Assembly (NCBI RefSeq): GCF_023015765.1
Contig: NZ_JALKAL010000005.1
Span: 124,001-188,000, forward strand
DNA length: 64,000 nucleotides
Source: Ornithinimicrobium sp. F0845
GTDB lineage: Bacteria > Actinomycetota > Actinomycetes > Actinomycetales > Dermatophilaceae
Reading direction: 5' to 3'
Shown: positions 1 to 12,873 of the stretch, in pieces
Position numbering within the stretch: position 1 is the first letter of the stretch
Layout of the letters: each line of letters begins with the position of its first letter
Program-made: the position numbers and the translations under genes
The notes under the pieces: generated by a model
Seen by the model: only the letters and a program-made list of their open reading frames with translations
The model's database searches: none
Told to the model about the DNA's origin: nothing

Positions 1-1259
<1,259 letters not shown>

Positions 1260-1261
1260 GG

Positions 1262-4200
1262 CTACTCCTGCGGTGTGGGTGGGGTGGGAGTCGGGTCAGT
1301 CTGTGGCTGAGCGTCCTGCTGTATGCCGTGAGCCGGCCGGTCCTGGGCGCCCGCCTGCGCGTCGGGTCCGGCGGGAGCCGCGTCGGGCACCAGCCAGAGG
1401 ACGCCCAGCGGGGGCAGCATGAGCGTGACGGAGTGCGGCTGACCCTGGTGCGGGTCGTCGGTGGCGGTGACCGACCCCATGTTGCCCACCCCGGACCCGC
1501 CATAGGGGTCGGCGTCGGTGTTGACCAGCTCGCGCCACCGGCCGGGGCGCGGCACGCCGAGCCGGACCTCGCGCGGTGTGCCGGAGAAGTTGGCCGCCGC
1601 CACGAGGACGGGCCGGTCGCCGCCCTCGTCCTGGGTGCCGTAGCGCACGAAGCTGAAGGTGTTGCCGCGCGCGTCGTCGGCGTCCAGCCACTGGAACCCG
1701 GCGCTCTTGTGGTCCAGCTGCCACAGGGCGGGGGTGTCCTGGTAGGCCCGGTTGAGGTCGCGCACCAGGTGCTGCACCCCGACGTGCGCCGGCTGGTCCA
1801 GCAGCCACCAGTCCAGGCTGCGCCCGTCGGCCCACTCCGAGATCTGGGCGAACTCCTGGCCCATGAAGAGTAGCTGCTTGCCGGGGTGGGCCCACATGAA
1901 CGCCAGGTAGGCGCGGAGGCTGGCCAGCTGCTGCCAGCGGTCGTTGCCGCCCATCTTGCGCACCAGCGAGCCCTTGCCGTGGACGACCTCGTCGTGGCTG
2001 ATCGGCAGCACGAACTGCTCGGAGAAGGCATACATGAGCGAGAAGGTCATCTGGTGGTGGTGGTACTGCCGGTGGACCGGCTGTCGCTGGACGTAGTCGA
2101 GCGAGTCGTGCATCCACCCCATGTTCCACTTGAAGCCGAAGCCCAGTCCGCCGGCACTGGTCGAGCGGGTCACCCCCGGCCAGGACGTGGACTCCTCGGC
2201 GATGATGACCACGCCGGGGGCGCGGCGGTAGGCCGTGGCGTTGGTCTCCTGCAGCAGCGCCACCGCCTCGAGGTGCTCGCGGCCGCCGTACTTGTTGGGC
2301 AGCCACTCACCCTCGTTGCGCGAGTAGTCGAGGTAGAGCATGGAGGCCACGCCGTCCACGCGCAGCCCGTCGGCGTGGAACTCCTCCAGCCAGAACAGCG
2401 CGTTGGCGACCAGGAAGTTGCGGACCTCCGGGCGACCGAAGTCGAAGATGTAGGAGCCCCACTCGTTCTGCCAGCCGCGGCGGGGGTCGGGGTGCTCGTA
2501 GAGCGGTGTGCCGTCGAAGCGGGCCAGTGCCCACGGGTCGGTGGCGAAGTGGCCGGGCACCCAGTCCAGGATCACGCCGACCCCGGCCTGGTGCAGCCGG
2601 TCGATGAGGTAGCGCAGGTCGTCGGGGTTGCCGAAGCGGGAGTCGGCCGCGTAGTAGCCGGTCACGTGGTAGCCCCACGAGGGGGCGTAGGGGTGTTGCA
2701 TCACCGGCATCAGCTCGACGTGGGTGAAGCCCATCTCGGTGACATAGCCGGTGAGCTGGTCGGCCAGGTCGCGGTAGGACGCGCCCTGCCGCCAGGAGCC
2801 CAGGTGCACCTCGTAGATGCTCATCGGCCCCTCGTGCGGGTTGCGCTGCGCCCGCCGGGTCATCCAGTCGCCGTCACCCCACTCGTGCCAGCTGTGCGTG
2901 ACGATGGAGGCCGAGCTGGGCGGCACCTCCGCGGCCCGCGCCATCGGGTCGGCCTTGAGCCGTCGGTGACCGTCCGGGCCCGTGATGTCGAACTTGTAGC
3001 GGTTGCCCTCCCACACACCCGGCAGGAAGATCTCCCAGATCCCGCTCTCACCGAGCACCCGCATCGGGTGGGCGGTGTTGTCCCACTGGTTGAAGTCGCC
3101 GACCACGTGGACCCCGCGGGCGTTCGGCGCCCACACCGCGAAGCTGGTGCCGCGCACCTGACCCAGCGGCCCGTCATACTCCCTCAGGTGGGCGCCGAGG
3201 ACCGTCCACAGCTGCTCGTGGCGGCCCTCGCCGATGAGGTGGCGGTCCATCTCGCCCAGCGTGGGGAGGAACCGGTAGGGGTCGTCCTGCTGGTGCCCGA
3301 CGCCGTCGCCCCAGGCCACCTCGAGGCGGTAGTCGGGGATCTCCGTCAGCGGCAGCGCCACCGTCCAGATGCCGTGCGTCTCGTGCCGCATCGGGTGCCG
3401 CTCGCCGCCGGCGAGGAGCACGGTGACGCGCTCGGCCAGCGGGCGCAGCGCCCGGATCGTGATGCCCCCGTCGTGCGGGTGGGCGCCGAGCAGGGAGTGC
3501 GGGTCGCGGTGCAGCCCCCGCATGAGCAGCTCCACCTCGTGCGCGGCGAGCGGTCTCTCCCCAATTTTGAGAGGGGTTTTGTCGCCCTGCCCCGCATTTT
3601 CGTAGTGGTTTTGCTGGTCGGTGGCGTCGGCGTCCGCCGGGGAACCACCGGACTCGGTGGGGCCACCCTCCTCGACAGCTCCCGCGGCCCCAGGCGTCGC
3701 GGCGGTGGCGCCCCTCCCAGCGGCTCCACGACCGGCGGTCGGTGCTGCAGGGGCAGCCTCGGCGGAGGACCCGCTTGCCGGCCGACCCACCAGGGCGCGG
3801 ACCGCGGCGACCGGGATGCCGACCCACGCCGGCCGGTGGCGCGCCTCGTAGACCACCTCGTAGAGCGCCTTGTCCAGCTCGAGCGCGGCCAGCACCGGGT
3901 CGGAGGTGCTCACGTCCTGGCCGGACTGCGCGGCGTACCCCTCCAGGAAGGCGGCGCGGGCCGCCCGGGCCCAGCCGGCCCGGTCCAGGTCGGTGTCCTG
4001 CGCGAGGGAGCCGGCGGCGTAGTCGAAGGAACGCAGCATCCCCGCGACGTCGCGCAGCGCCAGGTCCGGGAGCGTGCGCTCCTCCAGCGGCCGCAGCGGC
4101 TCGCCCTCGAAGTCGACCAGCACCCAGCCGCGCTCGGGCACGTCCAGCACCTGGCCGAGGTGGTAGTCGCCGTGGACCCGCTGCAGGGGCGGCCAGTCGG

Positions 4201-5164
4201 CCTCCGCCGCGGCGGCGAAGACCGAGGTGACCTGCTCGTCATACTCCGACAGGGCAGGCACCTCGGTGAGGGCGTCAGTATGCCGTGCGCGCAGCCGGTC
4301 GAGGATGGCCGCCCGACTGTCCTCGGTCAGGTCCTGGCTCCCGAAGGACTCCCGGAGGGTGGCGTGGACCTCGGCGGTCGCGACCCCCAGCTCCCGGGCG
4401 CGCTCGGTGAAGTCGGTGTCCTCCCGCGCGGCGACGAGGGCGCTGCGCCAGGCGTCCTGGACGCCGGGCAGGAACTCCTGGGCGAAGGCGAGGTGACCGT
4501 GGGCGGTGCTGCCGTCGGTGTGCGGCCAGTCGCCGGTGACCCAGCCGACGGGGCGGGGGACCCGGGTGCTGCCGGCCTCCGCGAGGGCGCTCTGCACGGC
4601 GACGTCGGGGTTCTCTCCCGGGTGGAGCACCCGGAAGACCTTGATGATCACCGGCGCGGACTCACCGGGCTCGCCGGTCTCCACGATGATCGAGGTGTTG
4701 GACTGCTCGCCGACCAGCACCGCCGAGCGGCGCACGACCGGCCGGGGACCCTCCGAGGCCGCGGTGGTGGCGCAGCCGGTCACCCGCGCTCCCTCGCCCT
4801 CCCCGGTCACGGTGCTGCCCGAGTGCATCAGGTCGGCCAGCGCCTGGACGTAGACCGGGTCGTGGCAGCCGTCGTAGATCCAGCGCGTGCCGAGCTCGGA
4901 GTGCTCGGCGGTGGCGACCAGGGCGGTGTGCAGCTCGGGCGCCGGCTCCCCGCGGTAGGTGAGCGGCACGTGGTAGACGACCGGGGCTGGCCCGGACTCG
5001 TCGACCACGATGTGCGTGTCGATGCCGACCTGCCCGTCCGGGTCATCCAGGCGGTAGCCGCCGATCCGCCGCAGCTCCGGCACCCGTCCGCTGCCGGTGA
5101 ACCAGCGCTGGGCGGCGAGCCAGCCGGGCAGGAACTCGGAGAAGGACGGGGTCAGGGTTGCCAT
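1262..5164 (-). CDS. glgB: Maltokinase-glycogen branching enzyme fusion protein (Mak-GlgB)
   Basis: One 1300-residue frame carries two enzymes of the GlgE pathway. Residues ~1-460 are maltokinase (Mak/Pep2), with an N-terminal cap domain and a kinase core holding the [11 protein letters not shown] catalytic loop; it makes maltose-1-phosphate. Residues ~460-535 are an Ala/Gly/Thr-rich linker. Residues ~537-1280 are 1,4-alpha-glucan branching enzyme (GH13_9) with CBM48. The nucleophile Asp is in [10 protein letters not shown] (~931), the acid/base Glu in EESTSWPG (~990) and [10 protein letters not shown] near 1058. Mak and GlgB are normally separate proteins. Here the linker codons around 515-535 coincide with a dispersed 32-bp-period repeat that is otherwise intergenic, so the fusion may have arisen through that element. 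ATG 5164 is 1 nt downstream of the treS stop. A sequencing slip joining two genes is the main alternative. Confidence 0.9.
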   Translation of the reverse strand: MATLTPSFSEFLPGWLAAQRWFTGSGRVPELRRIGGYRLDDPDGQVGIDTHIVVDESGPAPVVYHVPLTYRGEPAPELHTALVATAEHSELGTRWIYDGCHDPVYVQALADLMHSGSTVTGEGEGARVTGCATTAASEGPRPVVRRSAVLVGEQSNTSIIVETGEPGESAPVIIKVFRVLHPGENPDVAVQSALAEAGSTRVPRPVGWVTGDWPHTDGSTAHGHLAFAQEFLPGVQDAWRSALVAAREDTDFTERARELGVATAEVHATLRESFGSQDLTEDSRAAILDRLRARHTDALTEVPALSEYDEQVTSVFAAAAEADWPPLQRVHGDYHLGQVLDVPERGWVLVDFEGEPLRPLEERTLPDLALRDVAGMLRSFDYAAGSLAQDTDLDRAGWARAARAAFLEGYAAQSGQDVSTSDPVLAALELDKALYEVVYEARHRPAWVGIPVAAVRALVGRPASGSSAEAAPAAPTAGRGAAGRGATAATPGAAGAVEEGGPTESGGSPADADATDQQNHYENAGQGDKTPLKIGERPLAAHEVELLMRGLHRDPHSLLGAHPHDGGITIRALRPLAERVTVLLAGGERHPMRHETHGIWTVALPLTEIPDYRLEVAWGDGVGHQQDDPYRFLPTLGEMDRHLIGEGRHEQLWTVLGAHLREYDGPLGQVRGTSFAVWAPNARGVHVVGDFNQWDNTAHPMRVLGESGIWEIFLPGVWEGNRYKFDITGPDGHRRLKADPMARAAEVPPSSASIVTHSWHEWGDGDWMTRRAQRNPHEGPMSIYEVHLGSWRQGASYRDLADQLTGYVTEMGFTHVELMPVMQHPYAPSWGYHVTGYYAADSRFGNPDDLRYLIDRLHQAGVGVILDWVPGHFATDPWALARFDGTPLYEHPDPRRGWQNEWGSYIFDFGRPEVRNFLVANALFWLEEFHADGLRVDGVASMLYLDYSRNEGEWLPNKYGGREHLEAVALLQETNATAYRRAPGVVIIAEESTSWPGVTRSTSAGGLGFGFKWNMGWMHDSLDYVQRQPVHRQYHHHQMTFSLMYAFSEQFVLPISHDEVVHGKGSLVRKMGGNDRWQQLASLRAYLAFMWAHPGKQLLFMGQEFAQISEWADGRSLDWWLLDQPAHVGVQHLVRDLNRAYQDTPALWQLDHKSAGFQWLDADDARGNTFSFVRYGTQDEGGDRPVLVAAANFSGTPREVRLGVPRPGRWRELVNTDADPYGGSGVGNMGSVTATDDPHQGQPHSVTLMLPPLGVLWLVPDAAPAGPDAQAGAQDRPAHGIQQDAQPQTDPTPTPPTPQE
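3555..3614 (-). repeat. 32-bp-period dispersed repeat, locus 1 (inside mak-glgB)
   Basis: Read on the minus strand, a unit beginning AAAACCACTACGAAAA is followed exactly 32 nt later by AAAACCCCTCTCAAAA and a CCCC/GGGG-flanked end. It lies in frame in the Mak-GlgB linker and is translated as QNHYENAG...DKTPLKIGE. The same unit occurs at five other loci in the window (11648, 14236, 19511, 26651, 62121), all intergenic or at a gene end. Confidence 0.8.
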
Positions 5165-5165
5165 G

Positions 5166-6907
5166 TCAGGCTCCTTCGGGGATGAGGCCGAGCCAGAAGA
5201 AGTCCTGGGCCCCCAGGGTCAGGTGGATCCGCCCGTCGGCGTCGACGTCGGGGAAGCCGTTGCCGCCGAACAGGTCCGAGGTGATGGCGCCGGCCAGCTC
5301 GGCGGGCAGGGCGATCCGCGCGGCCTGGGGCCGGGAGGACAGGTTGTTGACGCACAGCACCGCGCGCACCCCCTGGACCTCCGGCTCCGCACGGCCCCCG
5401 ATCTCAGCCTCCGGCACGGCCGCGCCCGTGGACACGATGCGGGTGTAGGCCAGCACGGCGGGGTTGTCGGCCTCGGCCAGGCTGAAATCGCCGATGCCGA
5501 AGACCTCGTGCCGGCTCCGGATGGCCAGCATCCCGCGGGTCCAGTGCAGGAGCGAGGAGCCGGAGGCCATCTGCGCCTCCACGTTGACCGCCCCGTGGTG
5601 ATAGACCAGGCTCGAGATCACCGGCAGGTAGAGCTTGCCCGGGTCGGAGGTGGAGAACCCCGCGTTGCGGTCCGGTGTCCACTGCATCGGGGTGCGCACG
5701 GCGTCGCGGTCCTGCAGCCAGATGTTGTCGCCCATCCCGATCTCGTCGCCGTAGTACAGGCACGGTGACCCGGGCAGGCTCAGCAGCAGCGCGTTGATCA
5801 GCTCGAGCTCGCTGCGCGAGTTGTCCAGCAGCGGTGCCAGCCGCCGGCGGATCCCGATGTTGGCGCGCATCCGCGGGTCGGGGGCGTACCAGCCGTACAT
5901 CGCCGAGCGCTCCTCGGCCGAGACCATCTCCAGGGTGAGCTCGTCGTGGTTGCGCAGGAAGGTGCCCCACTGGGTGCCCGGCGGGATCGGCGGGGTCTCC
6001 CGCATCACCCGGATGATCGACTCGGCCGTCTCCTCCCGCAGTGCGTAGTAGAGCCGCGGCATCACCGGGAAGTGGAAGCACATGTGGCACTCGGGCGCCT
6101 CGGGCGTGCCGAAGTAGTCCACGACCTCCGCCGGCAGCTGGTTGGCCTCGGCCAGCAGCACCCGGCCGGGATACTCCTCGTCCACCATCGCCCGCAGGCT
6201 CGCCAGGAACTCGTGCGTCCTGGGCAGGTTCTCGCAGTTGGTGCCCTCCTCCTCGAACAGGTAGGGCACGGCGTCCAGCCGGAAGCCGTCGATGCCCATG
6301 TCCATCCAGAACCGGACGACGTCGAACATGGCCTCCTGGACGGCGGGGTTCTCGAAGTTCAGGTCCGGCTGGTGGCTGAAGAACCGGTGCCAGTAGAACT
6401 GCCGCCGGACGCTGTCGAAGGACCAGTTGGAGACCTCGGTGTCGACGAAGATGATGCGGGCGTCGGCATACTTGTCGTCGGTGTCGGACCACACGTAGAA
6501 GTCGCCGTAGGGCCCGTCCGGCTCGGCCCGGGAGGCCTGGAACCACGCGTGCTGGTCGCTGGTGTGGTTCATCACCAGGTCGGTGATGATCCGTATGCCG
6601 CGCGCGTGCGCCTGGGAGATCAGCTCGTGGAACTCCGGCAGGGTGCCGAACTCGGGCAGGACGGCGGTGTAGTCGGCCACGTCGTAGCCGCCGTCCCGCA
6701 GCGGCGAGGCGTAGAACGGCGGCAGCCACAGACAGTCCACCCCGAGCCACTGCAGGTAGTCCAGCCGGGAGATCAGGCCGCTGAAGTCACCGGACCCCGA
6801 GCCCGTCGAGTCGTCGAAGGCCCGCACCAGCACCTCGTAGAAGACGGCCTTGCGGAACCAGTCCGGGTCGTACCTCAGGCCGGGTTGCTGCAGGTTCAGG
6901 CCGCGCA

Positions 6908-6908
<1 letters not shown>
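5166..6908 (-). CDS. treS: Trehalose synthase/maltose alpha-D-glucosyltransmutase TreS
   Basis: GH13 enzyme of about 580 residues that isomerises trehalose and maltose, feeding maltose to the maltokinase encoded immediately downstream. Visible motifs are [14 protein letters not shown] (region I), [15 protein letters not shown] with the nucleophile Asp near residue 212, LLAEANQ (acid/base Glu) and [10 protein letters not shown]. The start at 6908 ([10 protein letters not shown]) is chosen because its ATG overlaps the glgE stop as TGATG; an upstream in-frame ATG at 6989 would extend into glgE with non-homologous sequence. Some actinobacteria carry a TreS-Mak fusion, but here Mak is fused to GlgB instead. 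The operon order glgE-treS-mak/glgB-pgm implies coordinated expression from the glgE promoter. Confidence 0.95.
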
Positions 6909-8971
<2,063 letters not shown>

Positions 8972-8978
8972 GAGCCCG

Positions 8979-8984
8979 ACGCTA
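8979..8984 (-). promoter_or_regulatory. -10 hexamer of glgE operon (leaderless)
   Basis: TAGCGT on the minus strand fits the actinobacterial TANNNT -10 consensus. It is followed by 7 nt and then the GTG at 8971, so transcription would begin at or next to the start codon. No clear -35 or ribosome binding site is seen. Confidence 0.6.
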
Positions 8985-9039
8985 CCGGTCCTGCGACGGG
9001 TCCGCACGGGCCACGGTCGGGGACGCCGCGCCTAGCGCC

Positions 9040-9045
9040 TACCCT
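9040..9045 (+). promoter_or_regulatory. -10 hexamer of glgP (leaderless)
   Basis: TACCCT (TANNNT) ends 8 nt before GTG 9054. Together with the divergent glgE hexamer it places both promoters of the synthesis/degradation pair within about 65 bp, a compact site for joint control. Confidence 0.55.
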
Positions 9046-9053
9046 TGTGCCTC

Positions 9054-11642
9054 GTGAAGGCAATCCGCAGACTCCACGTGCGCACCGTTCTCCCGGACGC
9101 ACTGTCCCCGTTGCACGACCTCGCGCTCAATCTGCGCTGGTCGTGGCACCAGCCGACGCTCGACCTGTTCGAGAGCATCGACCCGCAGAAGTGGGAGGCG
9201 GTCCGTCGCGAGCCGCTCGCCATGCTCAGCGCGCTGACCCCCGACGACCTGGCCGCCCTGGCGGGCGACGCCGGCTTCGTCCAGCGGGTCCGCGAGGCGG
9301 GCGAGGGCCTGCAGCGCTACCTGACCGAGCCCCGGTGGTACCAGCGCGAGGCGGAGGCAGGAGCCGCCGCCGGCGGCTTCGGCCAGGCCTACGCCTACTT
9401 CTCGCCCGAGTTCGGGATCACGGCGGCGCTCCCGCAGTACTCCGGAGGCCTCGGCATACTCGCCGGAGACCACCTCAAGAGCGCCTCGGACCTCGGCGTG
9501 CCGATCGTGGGCATCGGCCTGTTCTACAAGAGCGGCTACTTCCGCCAGCGGCTCAACGCCGAGGGGTGGCAGCAGGAGTCCTACCCGGTCCTGGACCCCG
9601 ACGACCAGCCGCTGTCCCTGCTGCGCGAGGAGGACGGGACCCCCGCCGTCGTCTCGCTGGCGATGCCCGGCGACGGCCAGCTGCACGCCCACGTGTGGCG
9701 GGCCCAGGTCGGCCGGGTGCCGCTCCTGCTGCTCGACTCCGACGTGGAGACCAACGAGCCCAGCAAGCGCGATCTGACCGACCGGCTCTACGGCGGTGGC
9801 GGCGACATGCGCCTGCAGCAGGAGATGCTGCTCGGCATCGGTGGCGTGCGGGCACTGCGGCTCTGGTCGCGGCTCACCGGCGCCCCCGCCCCGGACGTCT
9901 ACCACATGAACGAGGGCCACGCCGGCTTCCAGGGGCTGGAGCGGATCAGCGAGCTCACCACCGGGGCGGGGCTGTCCTTCGAGGAGGCACTGCGCGCGGT
10001 GCGCGCCTCGACGGTCTTCACGACGCACACCCCGGTGCCCGCCGGCATCGACCGGTTCGGTGTCAACCAGATCTCCCAGCACTTCGGTGGCGCTGCCGCT
10101 CTGTCCGGCGTGCCGCTGGCCAAGCTCCTCCCGCTCGGTGCGGAGTCCTACGAGGGCGGAGACCCCGGTGTGTTCAACATGGCCGTGATGGGCCTGCGCC
10201 TGGGTCAGCGCGCCAACGGCGTCTCCGTGCTGCACGGCGCCGTGAGCCGCGGCATGTTCCAGGGCCTGTGGCCGGGCTTCGACGAGGACGAGGTGCCGAT
10301 CGGCTCGATCACCAACGGCGTCCACGCCGGGACCTGGGTGGACCGCAAGGTGTTCGACCTGGCCACCGAGTTCATGGGCCCGCACGCCATCGCCGACGGC
10401 ACCGCCTTCTCCAACGTCGAGCAGGTCCCGGTCGACCGGATCTGGGCCACCAAGCGCGAGATGCGTGAGCAACTCGTGGAGGAGACCCGGGCCCGGCTGC
10501 GCAAGTCGATGCGGACCCGCGGCTCGACCTCCGCGGAGTTGGGCTGGATCGATGACGTCCTGGACCCGGACATCCTGACGATCGGCTTCGCACGGCGAGT
10601 TCCGACATACAAGCGACTCACCCTGATGCTCCGCGACCCGGAGCGGCTGAGCAGGATCCTGCTCGATGAGGACCGCCCGGTGCAGCTGGTCATCGCGGGC
10701 AAGGCGCACCCGGCCGATGACACCGGGAAGCGGCTCATCCAGGAGATGGTGAAGTTCACCGACGACCCGAGGCTGCGGCACCGGATCGTCTTCCTGCCCA
10801 ACTACGACATCGCGATGGCGCAGCGGCTCTACCCGGGCTGCGACGTCTGGCTGAACAACCCCCTACGGCCGTTCGAGGCGTGCGGCACCTCCGGCATGAA
10901 GGCCGCGCTCAACGGTGCCCTCAACCTGTCCATCCTGGACGGCTGGTGGGACGAGTGGTTCGACGGCGAGAACGGCTGGGCGATCCCCACGGCCGACGGG
11001 GTCGACGACGACCGCCGTGACGAGCTGGAGGCGGCGGCGCTGTACGACCTGCTGGAGAACAGCGTCGTGCCGACCTTCTACGACACCGACGACGCGGGTC
11101 TGCCCACCCGCTGGCTGGAGATGATCCAGCACACGCTGGGCACGCTCGGGCCGAAGGTGATGGCCGACCGGATGGTGCGGGACTACACGCAGACGCTCTA
11201 CCTCCCGGCGGCTCGGGCTGGGTGGGCCGTGCGGGACAACGACTTCGCCGGGGCCCGTGACCTGGCCGCCCGGGTCGACCGGATCCGTGCCGCGTGGCCG
11301 TCGGTGCGGGTGGACCACGTGGAGGCCGAGGGCGTCAGCGACAGCCCGCAGATCGGCGAGACGGTGCGCGTGCACGCCTACCTCTCGCTCGGGGAGCTGT
11401 CGCCGGAGGAGGTCAAGGTCCAGGTGGCCTTCGGGCGCGCGTCCGAGGCCGACGAGCTGACCGAGGTGGAGACCAGCGTGCTGCGGCACGTGGAGTCCTA
11501 CGACGGTGGCAAGCACCGCTTCGACGGCGAGCTCGAGCTGACCCGCACGGGGTCCCTGGGCTGGACCGTCCGCGTGCTCCCCGCGCACCCGCTGCTGGCC
11601 TCCGATGCCGAGCTCGGCCTCGTCACCAATCCGAAGATGTAG
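9054..11642 (+). CDS. glgP: Alpha-glucan (glycogen/maltodextrin) phosphorylase
   Basis: GT35 phosphorylase of 862 residues that releases glucose-1-phosphate from alpha-1,4-glucan. The pyridoxal-phosphate site is GTSGMKAALNGALNLS, with Lys at about 616; the substrate-loop region HMNEGHAGFQG and TTHTPVPAGIDRF are present, as in the compact actinobacterial/archaeal-type phosphorylases carrying the N-terminal domain that begins AIRRLHVRTVLP. GTG 9054 was chosen over TTG 9045 because a -10 hexamer ends at 9045. Divergent from the GlgE operon; its product glucose-1-phosphate is the substrate of Pgm encoded at the end of that operon. A 32-bp-period repeat begins within 10 nt of the stop. Confidence 0.95.
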   Translation: MKAIRRLHVRTVLPDALSPLHDLALNLRWSWHQPTLDLFESIDPQKWEAVRREPLAMLSALTPDDLAALAGDAGFVQRVREAGEGLQRYLTEPRWYQREAEAGAAAGGFGQAYAYFSPEFGITAALPQYSGGLGILAGDHLKSASDLGVPIVGIGLFYKSGYFRQRLNAEGWQQESYPVLDPDDQPLSLLREEDGTPAVVSLAMPGDGQLHAHVWRAQVGRVPLLLLDSDVETNEPSKRDLTDRLYGGGGDMRLQQEMLLGIGGVRALRLWSRLTGAPAPDVYHMNEGHAGFQGLERISELTTGAGLSFEEALRAVRASTVFTTHTPVPAGIDRFGVNQISQHFGGAAALSGVPLAKLLPLGAESYEGGDPGVFNMAVMGLRLGQRANGVSVLHGAVSRGMFQGLWPGFDEDEVPIGSITNGVHAGTWVDRKVFDLATEFMGPHAIADGTAFSNVEQVPVDRIWATKREMREQLVEETRARLRKSMRTRGSTSAELGWIDDVLDPDILTIGFARRVPTYKRLTLMLRDPERLSRILLDEDRPVQLVIAGKAHPADDTGKRLIQEMVKFTDDPRLRHRIVFLPNYDIAMAQRLYPGCDVWLNNPLRPFEACGTSGMKAALNGALNLSILDGWWDEWFDGENGWAIPTADGVDDDRRDELEAAALYDLLENSVVPTFYDTDDAGLPTRWLEMIQHTLGTLGPKVMADRMVRDYTQTLYLPAARAGWAVRDNDFAGARDLAARVDRIRAAWPSVRVDHVEAEGVSDSPQIGETVRVHAYLSLGELSPEEVKVQVAFGRASEADELTEVETSVLRHVESYDGGKHRFDGELELTRTGSLGWTVRVLPAHPLLASDAELGLVTNPKM

Positions 11643-11647
11643 GGGTC

Positions 11648-11735
11648 ACCCACAAGAAAGATAGGGGTTTTGCGGTTCGATCCCGCATTTTCGTAGTGGT
11701 TTTGTCGGTCGATCCCGGCTTTTTGCAGGGGTTCT
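11648..11735 (-). repeat. 32-bp-period dispersed repeat, locus 2 (downstream of glgP)
   Basis: Minus-strand units start at 11735, 11703 and 11671, exactly 32 nt apart: AGAACCCCTGCAAAAAG, AAAACCACTACGAAAATG, AAAACCCCTATCTTTC. In the sense direction of glgP two units read as a short GC stem followed by ATTTT or TTTTT (GCGG...CCGC-ATTTT), so a terminator role is possible. The rest of the 11643-11847 interval shows nothing but the ribosome binding site of the next gene. Confidence 0.8.
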
Positions 11736-11847
11736 GCTGACTGTCCTCCACAGGCCCCCGCGACCCGGCCCCGCCCTCAACAGGACCTGCACGCGGTCTG
11801 GCGCGACGGCATACTGGCGCGCAGCCTTGCCCGCAGGAGGTGGTGAG

Positions 11848-12774
11848 GTGACGTTCCAGATCAGGCGGACAGCGGAGCTGTTGGCAGAGGGCATGACCCG
11901 GCACGCGGTCGACCAGCTGCCACGGATCGAGGGCATGAACGGTCTGCGCGTCCTGGGGAGCGAACCCGAGGACCGCCGACTCCTCCGGGTCCGGGCCGCG
12001 TGGGTGAAGGCGCCCGCCGGTTCCGTGCTGGCGGGGTGGGCGGCGGCCGTGGTCCACGGTGTGCCGGACAGTTTCGTCGACGGGACCGTGGACGGGACCC
12101 GGCTGCGGCCGGTCGATCTCGGCGTGCCCGAGGACGCCGGGAGCTATGACACCCGCGGACTTCGACCACGGCGGTCGCGGGTCCCGCAGGCGCAGCAGAT
12201 GGTCATCGACGGCATCCGGGTGACCAATGGCCAGCGGACCGCGCTGGACCTGGCCCGCTGGACCCGGTCTGACGCGCGCACACTCGCCATGCTCGACCTG
12301 TCCGCGCGGTTCGAGCTGATGGAGCCGGGTGCGTTCCACGAGTTCCTGGACCCGCTCGGTGGGCTGCACGGGCTCGCCCGGGTCCGTGAGGTCCTTCCGG
12401 GTGTCAGCTCGCGGGCGGAGTCCGTGCCCGAGAGCGAGATGAGGCACGCGTGGGTGGAGGCCGGGCTGCCGTCGCCGCTGGTCAACCAACCCATCCACGA
12501 CAGGCGCGGGCATTTCGTCGGCCGCCCCGATCTGTTCGACGGGGAGAGCGGTCTGGTCGGGGAGTACCAGGGGTTCTGGCACCACCTGGACCTTGCCCCG
12601 GAGGAGGATCAGGCCCGTCGTGACCGGTTCCAGGCGATGAACATGACGGTCGTCGAGATCTGGAAGGACGACCGGGAGCGGATGGAGTCACTGCTGCTCG
12701 ACGGATACGCGCGAGCCCAGGCACGGGACAAGCGTCTCGACTCCTGGACGTTGTCACCGCACGAGGCAGTATGA
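11848..12774 (+). CDS. AbiEi-like / DUF559-type hypothetical protein
   Basis: 308-residue protein of a common actinobacterial type: an N-terminal part resembling the winged-helix AbiEi antitoxin family (LLAEGMTRHAVDQL, ~10-25), a middle region with GWAAAVVHGVPD and a conserved GIRVTNGQRTALDLAR segment, and a C-terminal domain with the spacing of a PD-(D/E)XK/Vsr-like fold (VNQPIHD...GRPDLFD...GEYQG...VVEIWKDD). The GTG at 11848 is selected because AGGAGG lies 7 nt upstream at 11835-11840. No AbiEii-type nucleotidyltransferase partner is adjacent, so it appears to be an orphan. Whether it is a regulator or a nuclease cannot be decided from sequence alone. Confidence 0.7.
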   Translation: MTFQIRRTAELLAEGMTRHAVDQLPRIEGMNGLRVLGSEPEDRRLLRVRAAWVKAPAGSVLAGWAAAVVHGVPDSFVDGTVDGTRLRPVDLGVPEDAGSYDTRGLRPRRSRVPQAQQMVIDGIRVTNGQRTALDLARWTRSDARTLAMLDLSARFELMEPGAFHEFLDPLGGLHGLARVREVLPGVSSRAESVPESEMRHAWVEAGLPSPLVNQPIHDRRGHFVGRPDLFDGESGLVGEYQGFWHHLDLAPEEDQARRDRFQAMNMTVVEIWKDDRERMESLLLDGYARAQARDKRLDSWTLSPHEAV

Positions 12775-12794
12775 CGTTTAGCTGGCTCGCAGGA

Positions 12795-12864
12795 GCACCC
12801 ATCGGGGTGCGTGGGCCGGACCCGCAGGGTCGAGCACCGGGGGGACTCCGCTGTCCCGGTGCTC
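12795..12864. terminator. Two hairpins between convergent genes
   Basis: GCACCC-ATCG-GGGTGC (12795-12810) is a perfect 6-bp stem with a tetraloop. GAGCACCGG...CCGGTGCTC (12832-12864) is a longer stem with a small bulge. Both lie between the stops of the convergent genes at 12774 and 12874 and lack a T tract, as usual for actinobacterial terminators. Confidence 0.55.
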
Positions 12865-12873
12865 GGTGTGTCC

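Noticed and set aside
1886-5185. 1099-codon open frame on the plus strand
   Set aside because: Antisense shadow of mak-glgB in high-GC sequence; Val/Gly/His/Arg-rich composition without any recognised domain.
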